Origin: Hassallia byssoidea VB512170
GTDB taxonomy: Bacteria; Cyanobacteriota; Cyanobacteriia; Cyanobacteriales; Nostocaceae
Direction: 5' to 3'
NCBI RefSeq assembly: GCF_000817785.2
Contig: NZ_JTCM02000056.1
Span: 1-42,023 of the forward strand
DNA: 42,023 bases
Shown here: piece after piece, positions 35,121-42,023 of the stretch
Numbering within the stretch: the stretch's first letter is position 1
Layout: every line of letters begins with the position of its first letter
Translations under genes and position numbers: made by a program
The notes under the pieces: model-generated
Databases searched by the model: none
Seen by the model: the letters and a program-made list of their open reading frames with translations, nothing else
Told to the model about the DNA's origin: nothing

Positions 35121-38018
35121 CTAAAGCCAATTTCCGACTAAAACATAAGGTGCCCAAAAATAAGGAGTTTGATATTTAGCTAATAAAGCAAGTTGAGCGT
35201 GACGCAAAGCTTTGGCTTTAGCTTCGCCTTGTGCTAACTCTTGATAAAATTGATTCATTAATTCGGCAGTTGATTCGTCTTCTACTGACCATAAAGTTGC
35301 TAAAGTACTGCGGGCACCAGCTCGCACGGCTATTCCTGCTAAACCTAAGGTAGCTCGCTTGTCACCACTAGCGGTTTGACAAGCACTGAGGACAAGTAAT
35401 TCAATTGCGCGATCGCTTGTATTACGAAGCCGCAATAAGTTATCAAAATCTTTTACTTTCAACAGCTGTTCCCAAGTGAGAATAAAGGTTTTCTCGGCGT
35501 TAGAACTAAACTCACCATGAGTCGCTATGTGAACTACACTAAATGGTGCTTCTTTAATTCGATTTTGGACATTTTTTTCAGTAAAAGTGCGATTGAGAAG
35601 TTCTTGACTTTTGGGTATCGTTGAGTGAATTTTCTCTGATTCCACTATCACGTTGTTAAGCGGAGGAAATGAGCGACCTTCGATTTCGCGTTGTTCGCTA
35701 ACTCCAGCAATTAAAACATTTAATTCTCTACCTTGCAAAGGTTTGGGGTCAATAAGTTGCAAACCTGGAGCTAAGGCGATCGCATACTTTTCGATTAAAT
35801 ATTGTTTCTGTTTATTATCATAAAGAACAGCCATCGGAATATTTCGCAAAGAACCATCCAGTACAAACACTAAGGTTTTCATGTCTATCTTTGCTAAATC
35901 AGCTTCCAGTGGTTGAATCAACCATTCATACAGTTTTTGTGAGAGTTTTTTAACATCATTAATCCGGTCCGGTTCTTTGAGATATTGCCCTAATTTATCT
36001 AGCGTACTTTCAACTTCTTTTGCTTGTTCGTCAGTTCTGTAGTGGCTAAGTTGAGTTTGATTTGGTAGCTTGAGGATAATTTCTATCCGGTCTTTTAAAA
36101 TAATCGGATAAATAACTGCGGCTGTCAAATCAATTTTGTCAACCACGTCATCAATTTGTTTTGGTTTCTCTTGTAAACAAGCTTCCCGAAAAAAGTTTTC
36201 TAGTTCACTTAATTGCAAAGCTTCAATCACATTCCGCGCTTGCTTTAAGTTATCTTGACTAACTGAAAATTGGGGAGTGGGGAGTAGGGAGTAGGGAGTG
36301 GTGCTTTCTCCTTTTGTCTTGACTTCACCCTCATGTGTTTGTTTTATTGTCTTTCCCCATTCCCTATTCCCTATTCCCCACTCCCCATTTTTTGGTTGCA
36401 AGAGTAAATCAACTAATTGCCGATATACAGGTTCTACATTATCTCGAAAGCTAAATTGCACATCTGGATTTAGGGCAATCAAATCATTGCGTAAAAATTT
36501 CAGGGTATCTACTGCTTGAGTATAGAAGGCGATCGCCCCGCTGATATCGCCTTTAATTTTGAGTATCTGTCCTAATTGCCATTGCCAAAGATAAGCAATA
36601 TCCTTAGCTTTAATTGCCTGAGCTTGTATCAAAGCTTGCTCTGTCAATTTCTGCGCGTTCGTTATATCTTCGGTTTTCAGATACAATCCACCCAGCGCAC
36701 CGATCGCATAAGCTTCGGAACGCTTATCCTCAATGCTTCTAGCTTGTTGAATCGCTGTTGCCAAACTTTCAGCAATTTCTTTCCAGGATGGGATGTCTGC
36801 ATTGGTAGCTTGTTTTAAATATACCAAACTCTCAGCTAAGTTAATTTGGGCATAAATTGCCGTCTTGCTGGGTGGTATTTTCCTCAGCTTTAACTGTATC
36901 TCAGACGATAATTGTTGTGCTTGCGACCATTTTTGCAGTGACAACAACATACTCAGATGATTTAGTTGTGCTTGGATTTGTCCAAGCGGTGAAGTAGATA
37001 TCGTAGCGGCTTGTGAGTAAAATTGCGCTGCTTGCTGGTAAAATTTGATAGCTTTTATATTTTGAGTGAAGATAGATTTGGTTAAATACTGCAAGGGCGT
37101 ATACTCTTCAATACTTATTGCGTCCAGCCGCGATTCTCTATTACCATTAGCTGCGTAAATGTTACCTAAACTGAGCAAAGCGGCGCTTATTTCTGGAGGA
37201 GATTGTAATTTTTCGGCTATGTCCCGACTTCTCAGCAAAACTTTTAAGGATAGTTCTAAATTACCAACCAATTGCACCACATCACCCAAGCTGCGTAAAG
37301 CAGTAGCTTTAACCAATGAGTCTGGTTGCTTCTCCAGACGGGGGTACATTTCCTCTAATATCATCCGAGATTGTATGTATTGCCCTAAAGCTTGTTGGGC
37401 AATGCTTTGGTTAATCAGGCTGCGAGTTTTGCCAACTTCATCACCTGTTTTCGCATAGATATTTTCAGCTTGTTTCCATGTGTCTAAAGCAAGTTCTGCT
37501 TTACCTAGTTCTAATTGCAGATTTCCCTGAATTTCTAATGTTTGCGCCAAAACTGATGCCGAATTTAAAGTATTTTGTGAGGTTGTTAAGATTAAAAGAC
37601 TTTGAGCGATCGCTCGATCTGCTTTTTCCCATTGTCCGAGTTGCTTAAAAGCTAACGAGAGATTACTTAAAGCGATCGCTTCACCTAATTTATCTTTTTG
37701 AGTTCGCAAAGAAGAAGCTGCTTGTTGCAAAATCATCACCGCTGTCGATAACTCTCCAGCTTCATACATTTTTCGACCTTGTTCAATCAATACTTCACCA
37801 TTTGGGGGTTCAACTTGAGAAAACACCGGCGATGAAATTGAACAAGTGATAAATAACACTGTTAGAAAGAGGGGGAAAGGGGAAAGGGGAAGGGGGAAAG
37901 GGGAAAGGGGGAGGAGAAAAGGTTTTTTGTTACCTTTTTTCCTAACTTCTGCAATTTGAAGTTTATTCTTTAAAAAACGTCGTACCGCTACAATAAATCG
38001 CCACCGTTTTCTTCTCAT
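35121..38018 (-). CDS. TPR-CHAT protease, exported
   Basis: HetF-like architecture, 965 residues. The N-terminus has a long basic stretch, then a hydrophobic core near 32-62 and a cleavage-like VFSQ near 65-68, so the protein is probably exported. TPR repeats run from about 74 to 520 (GQWEKADRAIAQSLLIL, LGKAELALDTWKQAENIY and many others). The CHAT domain occupies about 680-965, with His834 in HIATHGEF and Cys880 in LSACQTASG, so it should be active. Two segments are read from repeat DNA: part of the signal core (about 32-52) and a linker (about 543-583). It starts 12 bp after the stop of the TpsA-like gene, so the two are cotranscribed. Possible roles are processing the exoprotein or signalling; neither is proven. 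Confidence 0.9.
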   Translation of the reverse strand: MRRKRWRFIVAVRRFLKNKLQIAEVRKKGNKKPFLLPLSPFPLPLSPFPLFLTVLFITCSISSPVFSQVEPPNGEVLIEQGRKMYEAGELSTAVMILQQAASSLRTQKDKLGEAIALSNLSLAFKQLGQWEKADRAIAQSLLILTTSQNTLNSASVLAQTLEIQGNLQLELGKAELALDTWKQAENIYAKTGDEVGKTRSLINQSIAQQALGQYIQSRMILEEMYPRLEKQPDSLVKATALRSLGDVVQLVGNLELSLKVLLRSRDIAEKLQSPPEISAALLSLGNIYAANGNRESRLDAISIEEYTPLQYLTKSIFTQNIKAIKFYQQAAQFYSQAATISTSPLGQIQAQLNHLSMLLSLQKWSQAQQLSSEIQLKLRKIPPSKTAIYAQINLAESLVYLKQATNADIPSWKEIAESLATAIQQARSIEDKRSEAYAIGALGGLYLKTEDITNAQKLTEQALIQAQAIKAKDIAYLWQWQLGQILKIKGDISGAIAFYTQAVDTLKFLRNDLIALNPDVQFSFRDNVEPVYRQLVDLLLQPKNGEWGIGNREWGKTIKQTHEGEVKTKGESTTPYSLLPTPQFSVSQDNLKQARNVIEALQLSELENFFREACLQEKPKQIDDVVDKIDLTAAVIYPIILKDRIEIILKLPNQTQLSHYRTDEQAKEVESTLDKLGQYLKEPDRINDVKKLSQKLYEWLIQPLEADLAKIDMKTLVFVLDGSLRNIPMAVLYDNKQKQYLIEKYAIALAPGLQLIDPKPLQGRELNVLIAGVSEQREIEGRSFPPLNNVIVESEKIHSTIPKSQELLNRTFTEKNVQNRIKEAPFSVVHIATHGEFSSNAEKTFILTWEQLLKVKDFDNLLRLRNTSDRAIELLVLSACQTASGDKRATLGLAGIAVRAGARSTLATLWSVEDESTAELMNQFYQELAQGEAKAKALRHAQLALLAKYQTPYFWAPYVLVGNWL
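36266..36390. repeat. In-frame inverted heptamer repeat inside the TPR-CHAT gene
   Basis: GGGGAGTA/GGGAGT-type units (36270-36303) and their inverted counterpart (36356-36388, CCCTATT/CCCCACT units) flank about 50 bp of unrelated sequence. Together they add about 40 residues between the TPR and CHAT parts without breaking the frame. The added stretch is rich in Gly, Trp, Asn and Thr, unlike the flanking TPR helices. Confidence 0.82.
37866..37920. repeat. Purine repeat inside the signal-peptide code of the TPR-CHAT gene
   Basis: Units of GGGGAAA and GGGGAAG (+ strand) read on the - strand as PLSPF/PLPLSPF repeats directly before the hydrophobic core LFLTVLFIT. The repeat lengthens the apolar region of the predicted signal peptide and keeps the frame. 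Confidence 0.82.
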
Positions 38019-38030
38019 CTCCTTTATCCC

Positions 38031-40595
38031 TCAATCTTGACTGACGGGTGCTTGATTCGGGCAAGCTGGCGTTGACAAAAAGTTATTTGTATGTATTGTG
38101 GGTGCAGAGGCGATTAATGTCACCTCACCTTTATTGTTAATTACCCAACCAGTAGCTGCTACCATTTGATTTGGCAACTTAGAGCCACTTAAATTAGTAA
38201 TTCCCCCTCTCTCCCTCTCTCCCCCTCTCTCCCTCTCTCCCCCTCTCCCCCTCTCCCCCTGCGTCACCCACTCGACAGTTGCAGTCCGATCGCTACGCAG
38301 TGCTTCAGTTGGTAAAGGTGGTAAACCTCCGCGTCCGGTGATTGTAAATTTATTGCCTTGATTTGCCGGACAACCTTGAGCAATTAAATTAGAGCGATCG
38401 CTTATATCATCTGGTAATTCCACTAACGCAGAACTCAGGTCAACTTCAGGGGTAATAATATTTACTTGTCCGCTCAACGCCGCATTTTCCTGGGAAATTG
38501 CCGTGATGTCGTTTGACTGTAAATTTTGAGCATTTAATTCGCGGGGATCGTCTTTTCCTATGCGGCGTACTAAGTCTTCTCGGCTACGCTGTTCGATATT
38601 AAAAATACCAAAAGCTTGAATTTGCACTTTGCCACCAGAACCTTCAAAAGCATTAGCGCTGATATCGCTATTTTCATTTTTGACAGCAAGTAAAAAGCCA
38701 TTGGGGGCATTAATATTAATGTTACCGCCGTTGCCGCCAAGAGCAGCAGTACCGGCACTAGTGGAGATTTGGCTTCCACGACGCAATAGCAAGAAGTCTT
38801 GAATTCCTAAAGTAATATTTCCACCGTTACCAGATTCAGTTGTCGCTAAGATACCTGCCTGATTCTCAAGCCGGATGAAGTTAGAATCAACTTTGATGTC
38901 TCCAGCAGATCCTTGTCCCGAACTACTAGCATTCAGTTCAGCGTTATTTCTCACAGTTAAGGCATTAGTGGTAATGTTGATGTCACCTCCATTGCCCACT
39001 GCTGTTTCCCTCACAATAGTGAATGCACCACTTGGTCCTCTTCTGCCCACCCCATCAAATAAGACAGCATCTCTAGCATTAATAGTAATATTGCCAGCAT
39101 CTCCTTTGCCAAAAGTCCTGGCAGAAAATGCAGCTCCATTTCTGACAGTGAGGGAACCAGTAGTGATGCTGATGTCTCCTCCTTTGCCCACGGCTTCAGG
39201 TAAAACAATACCGCTGAATACTCCGCTACGCACTGGATCGCCGTTTCCATTGATGCCCACTCCATCAAAAGATACTGTATCTCGTGCATTCACAGTAATA
39301 TTGCCACCATCCCCGCTTCCAGAAAAGGACAATATAACACCGCCATTAGTCAGAGATAGTGACCCTGTGGTAATGCTGATGTTACCTGCTTTACCCACCG
39401 CTGTAGCCTCGGCATCGCTAGATACTGCACTCGGAATAATACTGCCCACCCCATCAACAGAAACTGTATCCTTAGCATTAATGGTGATATTACCAGCATT
39501 GCCGATTCCACGGGTGCTGGCATTCAAGTTTCCATTATTGCCCAGAAATAGTGAGCCGGTGTTAATGTTAATATCACCTGACTGTCCAATTGCCTTTTCT
39601 TGTACTCTATTATCAATAAGGCTCTCATTTTGAACATTTACTGCTGCTTGTGCATTAATGTCAATATTTCCGGCAATGCTTTTCGCTGAACCCAGCCCTT
39701 CTGCTATCCCAGCCAGTATCCGGCTTTGATTTGCCAGATTTAAATTTCGGGCATTAATCGCAATACTGCCAGCATCTTGACCGCGCACATTCACATTAGC
39801 ATTATTGATCAGCGATACGTCACTTCGCTCTACCCCATCAGGAAAACTTAAACTCAGATTGCTGCCATTTCCATTTAAGTTAACTGTTCCCGCACTTCTA
39901 AATCCTCCTAACTCTACTCGACCACCAAAAGCAAATAATCCGCCACCATTTATATTGATATCACCGCCAACTAAAGATAAATTCTGACCATCTGGAACAC
40001 GCAGACCATTTGCGGTGGATGTGCTTGATGGATCTAATCGTGAAGGTGCAACTGAGTTAACCTCAATTGGTGCAGTTGCAGAGGAATTGAAGAACAACGC
40101 CGAAGGATTTATTGTCAGCAAGGGGAGAGGTGCTTCTGGGTTAGAAGCGCTGAAAAAGCCTTGATTGCCAAATTCGATGGCATTAGCAGTACTTGCCAAA
40201 AATGAGCCACCGATATCTAACTTGGCATTTTGACTAAATACGATTCCATTCGGATTAATCAAGAATAAGTTTGCTGCACCCAAAGCGCGGATTGTACCAT
40301 CAATGTTAGAAATAGATTTACCCGTTACCCGACTGATAATATTTTGAATATTTAGAGCATTGTTAAAGAAAGCGACACCACCAGTAGGAATAGAAAATGT
40401 CTCAAAGCTGTGGAATAGATTTGTTCCTGCGGTTGTTCCTCCTTCGATGAGGTTTACATTGTTCTGTTGTCTGACTCTGGAGTTTATCGGTAGGGTTGCA
40501 TCCGGGGTAATTTGTGCAACTGTTGGTTGAGAAGTAAATAAAAATAGTAGCGCACTGCCATGAATCAGCCAGAAGCGCATGAAAAGCAGTTTCAT
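38031..40595 (-). CDS. Filamentous hemagglutinin-type two-partner secretion exoprotein (TpsA-like)
   Basis: Secreted or surface protein of 854 residues. The signal peptide ends near VAQ (about 28). The TPS/hemagglutination domain follows at about 29-150, with FLINPNGIVFSQNAKLDIGGSF as its NPNGI signature. From about 210 to 690 there is a parallel beta-helix made of repeating G[N/D]I(N/S)IT-type units. The C-terminal part has motifs I associate with cyanobacterial members (ITGRGGLPPLPTEAL, GWVINNKGEVTLIA) and two cysteine-containing segments, so the protein seems complete. Residues of about 777-797 are a repeat-coded Arg/Glu/Gly insert. A TpsB (ShlB/FhaC) pore partner is needed for export but none is visible here. 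It is the first gene of an operon with the TPR-CHAT protease. Confidence 0.88.
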   Translation of the reverse strand: MKLLFMRFWLIHGSALLFLFTSQPTVAQITPDATLPINSRVRQQNNVNLIEGGTTAGTNLFHSFETFSIPTGGVAFFNNALNIQNIISRVTGKSISNIDGTIRALGAANLFLINPNGIVFSQNAKLDIGGSFLASTANAIEFGNQGFFSASNPEAPLPLLTINPSALFFNSSATAPIEVNSVAPSRLDPSSTSTANGLRVPDGQNLSLVGGDININGGGLFAFGGRVELGGFRSAGTVNLNGNGSNLSLSFPDGVERSDVSLINNANVNVRGQDAGSIAINARNLNLANQSRILAGIAEGLGSAKSIAGNIDINAQAAVNVQNESLIDNRVQEKAIGQSGDININTGSLFLGNNGNLNASTRGIGNAGNITINAKDTVSVDGVGSIIPSAVSSDAEATAVGKAGNISITTGSLSLTNGGVILSFSGSGDGGNITVNARDTVSFDGVGINGNGDPVRSGVFSGIVLPEAVGKGGDISITTGSLTVRNGAAFSARTFGKGDAGNITINARDAVLFDGVGRRGPSGAFTIVRETAVGNGGDINITTNALTVRNNAELNASSSGQGSAGDIKVDSNFIRLENQAGILATTESGNGGNITLGIQDFLLLRRGSQISTSAGTAALGGNGGNININAPNGFLLAVKNENSDISANAFEGSGGKVQIQAFGIFNIEQRSREDLVRRIGKDDPRELNAQNLQSNDITAISQENAALSGQVNIITPEVDLSSALVELPDDISDRSNLIAQGCPANQGNKFTITGRGGLPPLPTEALRSDRTATVEWVTQGERGRGGERERGGERERGGITNLSGSKLPNQMVAATGWVINNKGEVTLIASAPTIHTNNFLSTPACPNQAPVSQD
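38204..38262. repeat. In-frame CCCCCTCTCTC repeat near the 3' end of the TpsA-like gene
   Basis: Nearly pure C/T sequence of CTCTCCCC-type units on the + strand codes on the - strand for GERERGG units. It keeps the frame and adds about 20 residues of strongly charged sequence between two conserved C-terminal motifs. Confidence 0.85.
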
Positions 40596-40699
40596 AAACT
40601 GGAGATGCTCCTCTAGGCTTTTATTGACTATACAGCTATTTGGCGCTCAGTTGAAATATGGGGTTGGGGAATCTGAAAATGAATTTCAAATTTTTACAT

Positions 40700-40728
40700 G
40701 TACAGACGTTCCACCGGAACGTCTCTAC
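40700..40728. repeat. Palindromic repeat GTAGAGACGTTC family, copy 2
   Basis: GTACAGACGTTCC (40700-40712) and GGAACGTCTCTAC (40716-40728) form a 13-bp stem with one mismatch and an ACC loop. Related to the copy at 19384-19413, with a different loop. Confidence 0.75.
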
Positions 40729-40809
40729 TATATGTGTGTCAACGCCGGATAAGATATTAGTTGCGTGCAATCCACCGCGAGCGATCGCCCTATTAACTTC
40801 AACTTTCAT

Positions 40810-41037
40810 GTTCGGAACTCGAAACTTGATGTTCTGAGGCTCAACATTCGTGTTCGGAACTCGAAACTTGATGTTCTGAGGCTCAACATTCGTGTTCGGA
40901 ACTCGAAACTTGATATTCTGAGGCTCAACATTCGTGTTCGGAACTCGAAACTTGATGTTCTGAGGCTCAACATTCGTGTTCGGAACTCGAAACTTGATGT
41001 TCTGAACTCGAAGGATGAGCCTTTGAACTCGAAACTT
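40810..41037. repeat. 42-bp tandem repeat array
   Basis: Units start at 40810, 40852, 40894, 40936 and 40978, exactly 42 bp apart. Each contains GTTCGGAACTCGAAACTTGA followed by a GTTCTGAGGCTCAACATTCGT-like half. Four units are complete and nearly identical; the fifth breaks at about 41004 and degenerates to 41037 (ACTCGAA recurs). Since 42 is divisible by 3, both strands stay open through the array. No start codon context or ribosome site supports translation, so I call it non-coding. Confidence 0.92.
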
Positions 41038-41064
41038 GTGTAATGGTGGGAAATCCTTACCTTT

Positions 41065-41122
41065 ATTGTAGAGACGTTCGGTCTGGAATATTGTAGAGAC
41101 GTTCGGTCTGGAACGTCTCTAC
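41065..41122. repeat. Palindromic repeat GTAGAGACGTTC family, tandem copies 3 and 4
   Basis: A 25-nt unit starting ATTGTAGAGACGTTCGG occurs twice in direct repeat (41065 and 41090). The second copy is completed by GAACGTCTCTAC (41111-41122), giving a perfect 12-bp stem with a GGTCTG loop. The first copy lacks its right arm, as if the left half had been duplicated. Confidence 0.8.
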
Positions 41123-41220
41123 GAGCGTAGGTATGTTTTTATAAGGTGAAGGGCGGGGAAACCCCGCCCCTGGATCTTCTCCCCTGTTCCCCGCTCCCTG
41201 CCCCTCTGCCTCTTCGTTGA

Positions 41221-41640
41221 CTACTTGTTGCTTTGTTGGTTGTGTTCGCCTTCCTGGTGGCGGAGTTCGTTTAAAATGGCGCTACCATTGTTGAAGGGAC
41301 CTAAAGCGACGACAGCTGATGCGAGTTCGGTGACTTGATGCAGTTCTTGCCAACTGGCGCCGGCGCGACGAGCGGCGATCGCATGGTGGTGTGCGGCTGG
41401 GACACCCATAACTAACAGCATCCCAAACAGCATTAATTGCGTTGTCTTGGTGTCGAAAGTTTTGTTGTAGAAAGCGTGAGCGCGAAATTTCTCCGCGAGT
41501 CGCAATCCCTCCGGGTCTATTTCACTACTAAACTCGAATTTTGCTTTCGGTAATGGTGGCACTTCACCAAATAATTCGGCGTAGCTATCACCAAAGGCTG
41601 CAAGGTCAGGGGGTAGATTGGTCGATTGCGTGTCAGACAT
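41221..41640 (-). CDS. Carboxymuconolactone decarboxylase-like (AhpD-fold) protein without CxxC
   Basis: All-helical protein of 139 residues of the AhpD/CMD fold. The central segment TKTTQLMLFGMLLVMGVPAAHHHAIAARRAGASWQELHQVTELASAV has the family layout (helix, histidine-rich turn, GAS-x-x-E-L helix). It contains no cysteine, so the peroxidase CxxC of AhpD is absent; it is closer to decarboxylase-type members, whose substrates are varied. The ATG at 41640 has no clear ribosome-binding site. Neighbouring sequence is repeat-rich on both sides and gives no pathway clue. Confidence 0.82.
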   Translation of the reverse strand: MSDTQSTNLPPDLAAFGDSYAELFGEVPPLPKAKFEFSSEIDPEGLRLAEKFRAHAFYNKTFDTKTTQLMLFGMLLVMGVPAAHHHAIAARRAGASWQELHQVTELASAVVALGPFNNGSAILNELRHQEGEHNQQSNK

Positions 41641-42023
41641 AATAAAAGAATAAAAGCTTCAGTATAATCTAGCGGTCTATCAAATTAATTTTGAAAACTT
41701 GTCGGAAAAGCTTTCGGACTGTTGACAAAATTGAGCGATGAATCGCTGACTACGAAGCAAGCATTCCCAGTCATAAACAGGGTTGCATGGTTAGGGTGTG
41801 GGGTTGCGTGTCCGACGGCATTGGTCGGGGCTTCGTACCTCTTCCAATGCAATCGTCCTGAAAGGACGGGGCAAGTTTGTTGCTGGTTGTTGGGGCTATT
41901 TCGACACTGCAACCCGACACTGCAACCCCCTGCAATAACCCACGACAAATGTGGACAGGCAAGTTAGGTAGATCCGCAACCACCCACGAGTATTTTTTAT
42001 GTTCGCGCTTCGCGTCTCCCCTT
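41641..42023. other. Non-coding end of window with hairpins and short direct repeats
   Basis: No supported gene in 383 bp. CGTCCT (41854-41859) and AGGACG (41863-41868) form a 6-bp hairpin with a GAA loop. CCGAC (41812-41816) pairs with GTCGG (41824-41828). CGACACTGCAACC occurs twice in tandem (from 41902 and 41915). The final bases (GTTCGCGCTTCGCGTCTCCCCTT region) resemble the palindromic repeat near 10588. Overlapping frames on both strands stay open here, as expected for GC-richer repeat DNA. The promoter of the CMD-like gene should lie in its first 100 bp. Confidence 0.6.

Larger units (their letters stand above)
40596..41220. other. Repeat-rich intergenic region
   Basis: About 625 bp without a supported gene, between the start of the TpsA-like gene (-) and the stop of the CMD-like gene (-). 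The first 90 bp (AT-rich) probably contain the TpsA operon promoter. It then holds a palindromic GTAGAGAC-family copy, the 42-bp tandem array, two further palindromic copies in direct repeat, and a hairpin GGGCGGGG (41151-41158) / CCCCGCCC (41162-41169), a possible terminator-like element. The stretch 41170-41215 is pyrimidine-rich. Confidence 0.7.

Noticed and set aside
35121-38018. Type III-E CRISPR-associated TPR-CHAT (Craspase) protease
   Set aside because: Predicted signal peptide, hemagglutinin-type partner and absence of any cas gene or array argue against it.
38875-39633. 252-residue + strand frame antisense to the TpsA-like gene
   Set aside because: It is the shadow of the regular beta-helix repeats on the opposite strand; the - strand frame has a signal peptide and TPS domain.
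40810-41037. CRISPR array suspected from the 42-bp periodicity
   Set aside because: The whole 42-bp unit is conserved, so there are no unique spacers, and no cas gene is present.
40765-41043. Open frame coding for 14-residue repeats (RVRNSKLDVLRLNI)
   Set aside because: It is the direct translation of the 42-bp tandem array, the opposite strand is open as well, and no ribosome-binding site precedes it.
41722-41967. 81-residue open frame at the window end
   Set aside because: Overlaps long frames on both strands in repeat-like DNA, with odd composition and no recognisable domain.

Overview
The window looks like chromosomal DNA from a filamentous, probably heterocyst-forming cyanobacterium (Nostocales). 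The signs are: very frequent GCGATCGC-type (HIP1) octamers; arrays of degenerate heptamer repeats (CCCCATT/TAATGGG types) between and inside genes; several palindromic intergenic repeat families; moderate to low GC; and gene families typical of cyanobacteria (CHAT proteases, CHASE2, DUF1822, DUF928, Uma2, filamentous-hemagglutinin-type exoproteins). No rRNA, tRNA, CRISPR array or transposase gene was recognised. All family names come from reading motifs, not from database searches.

Region 1 (about 0.7-14.6 kb, all + strand) is an exopolysaccharide biosynthesis and export locus of eleven genes. It encodes a WecG/TagA-type glycosyltransferase, a Wzc-like chain-length regulator/tyrosine autokinase, a serine-acetyltransferase-like hexapeptide protein, a membrane GT2 glycosyltransferase with processive-type motifs, three methyltransferases (one FkbM type), two GT4-like glycosyltransferases, an O-antigen-ligase/polymerase-like membrane protein, and an unusual GT2 - Gfo/Idh/MocA oxidoreductase fusion. 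Together these could build, decorate, polymerise and export one surface polysaccharide. No flippase (Wzx) or outer-membrane exporter (Wza) is visible.

Region 2 (14.6-23.4 kb) is mostly housekeeping: mnmA (-), a secreted SPOR-domain protein, an SDR oxidoreductase followed closely by the bifunctional NAD(P)HX repair enzyme, a small membrane protein (-), the UV endonuclease uvsE, an Hsp70-like protein without a lid domain, and an L,D-transpeptidase (-).

Region 3 (23.8-27.8 kb, - strand) is a two-gene signalling operon: a dCache-HAMP hybrid histidine kinase with a C-terminal receiver, then a receiver-histidine kinase. Neither has a DNA-binding output domain.

Region 4 (28.3-40.6 kb) is the most interesting part. 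A + strand operon encodes a large sigma-70-like protein, a DUF1822 protein, a membrane CHAT protease-CHASE2 sensor and a secreted DUF928 protein, with a Uma2-type nuclease at its end. It converges on a - strand operon encoding a filamentous-hemagglutinin-type (TpsA) exoprotein and an exported TPR-CHAT protease. Both CHAT domains keep their His/Cys dyads. I propose this as a candidate surface-sensing and proteolysis system. Repeat-derived sequence has entered the reading frame of this locus at three places.

Region 5 (40.6-42.0 kb) holds a 42-bp tandem repeat, palindromic repeats, a carboxymuconolactone-decarboxylase-like gene (-) and a structured non-coding end. Starts were moved inward from the longest reading frame where a repeat or a better ribosome-binding site argued for it.
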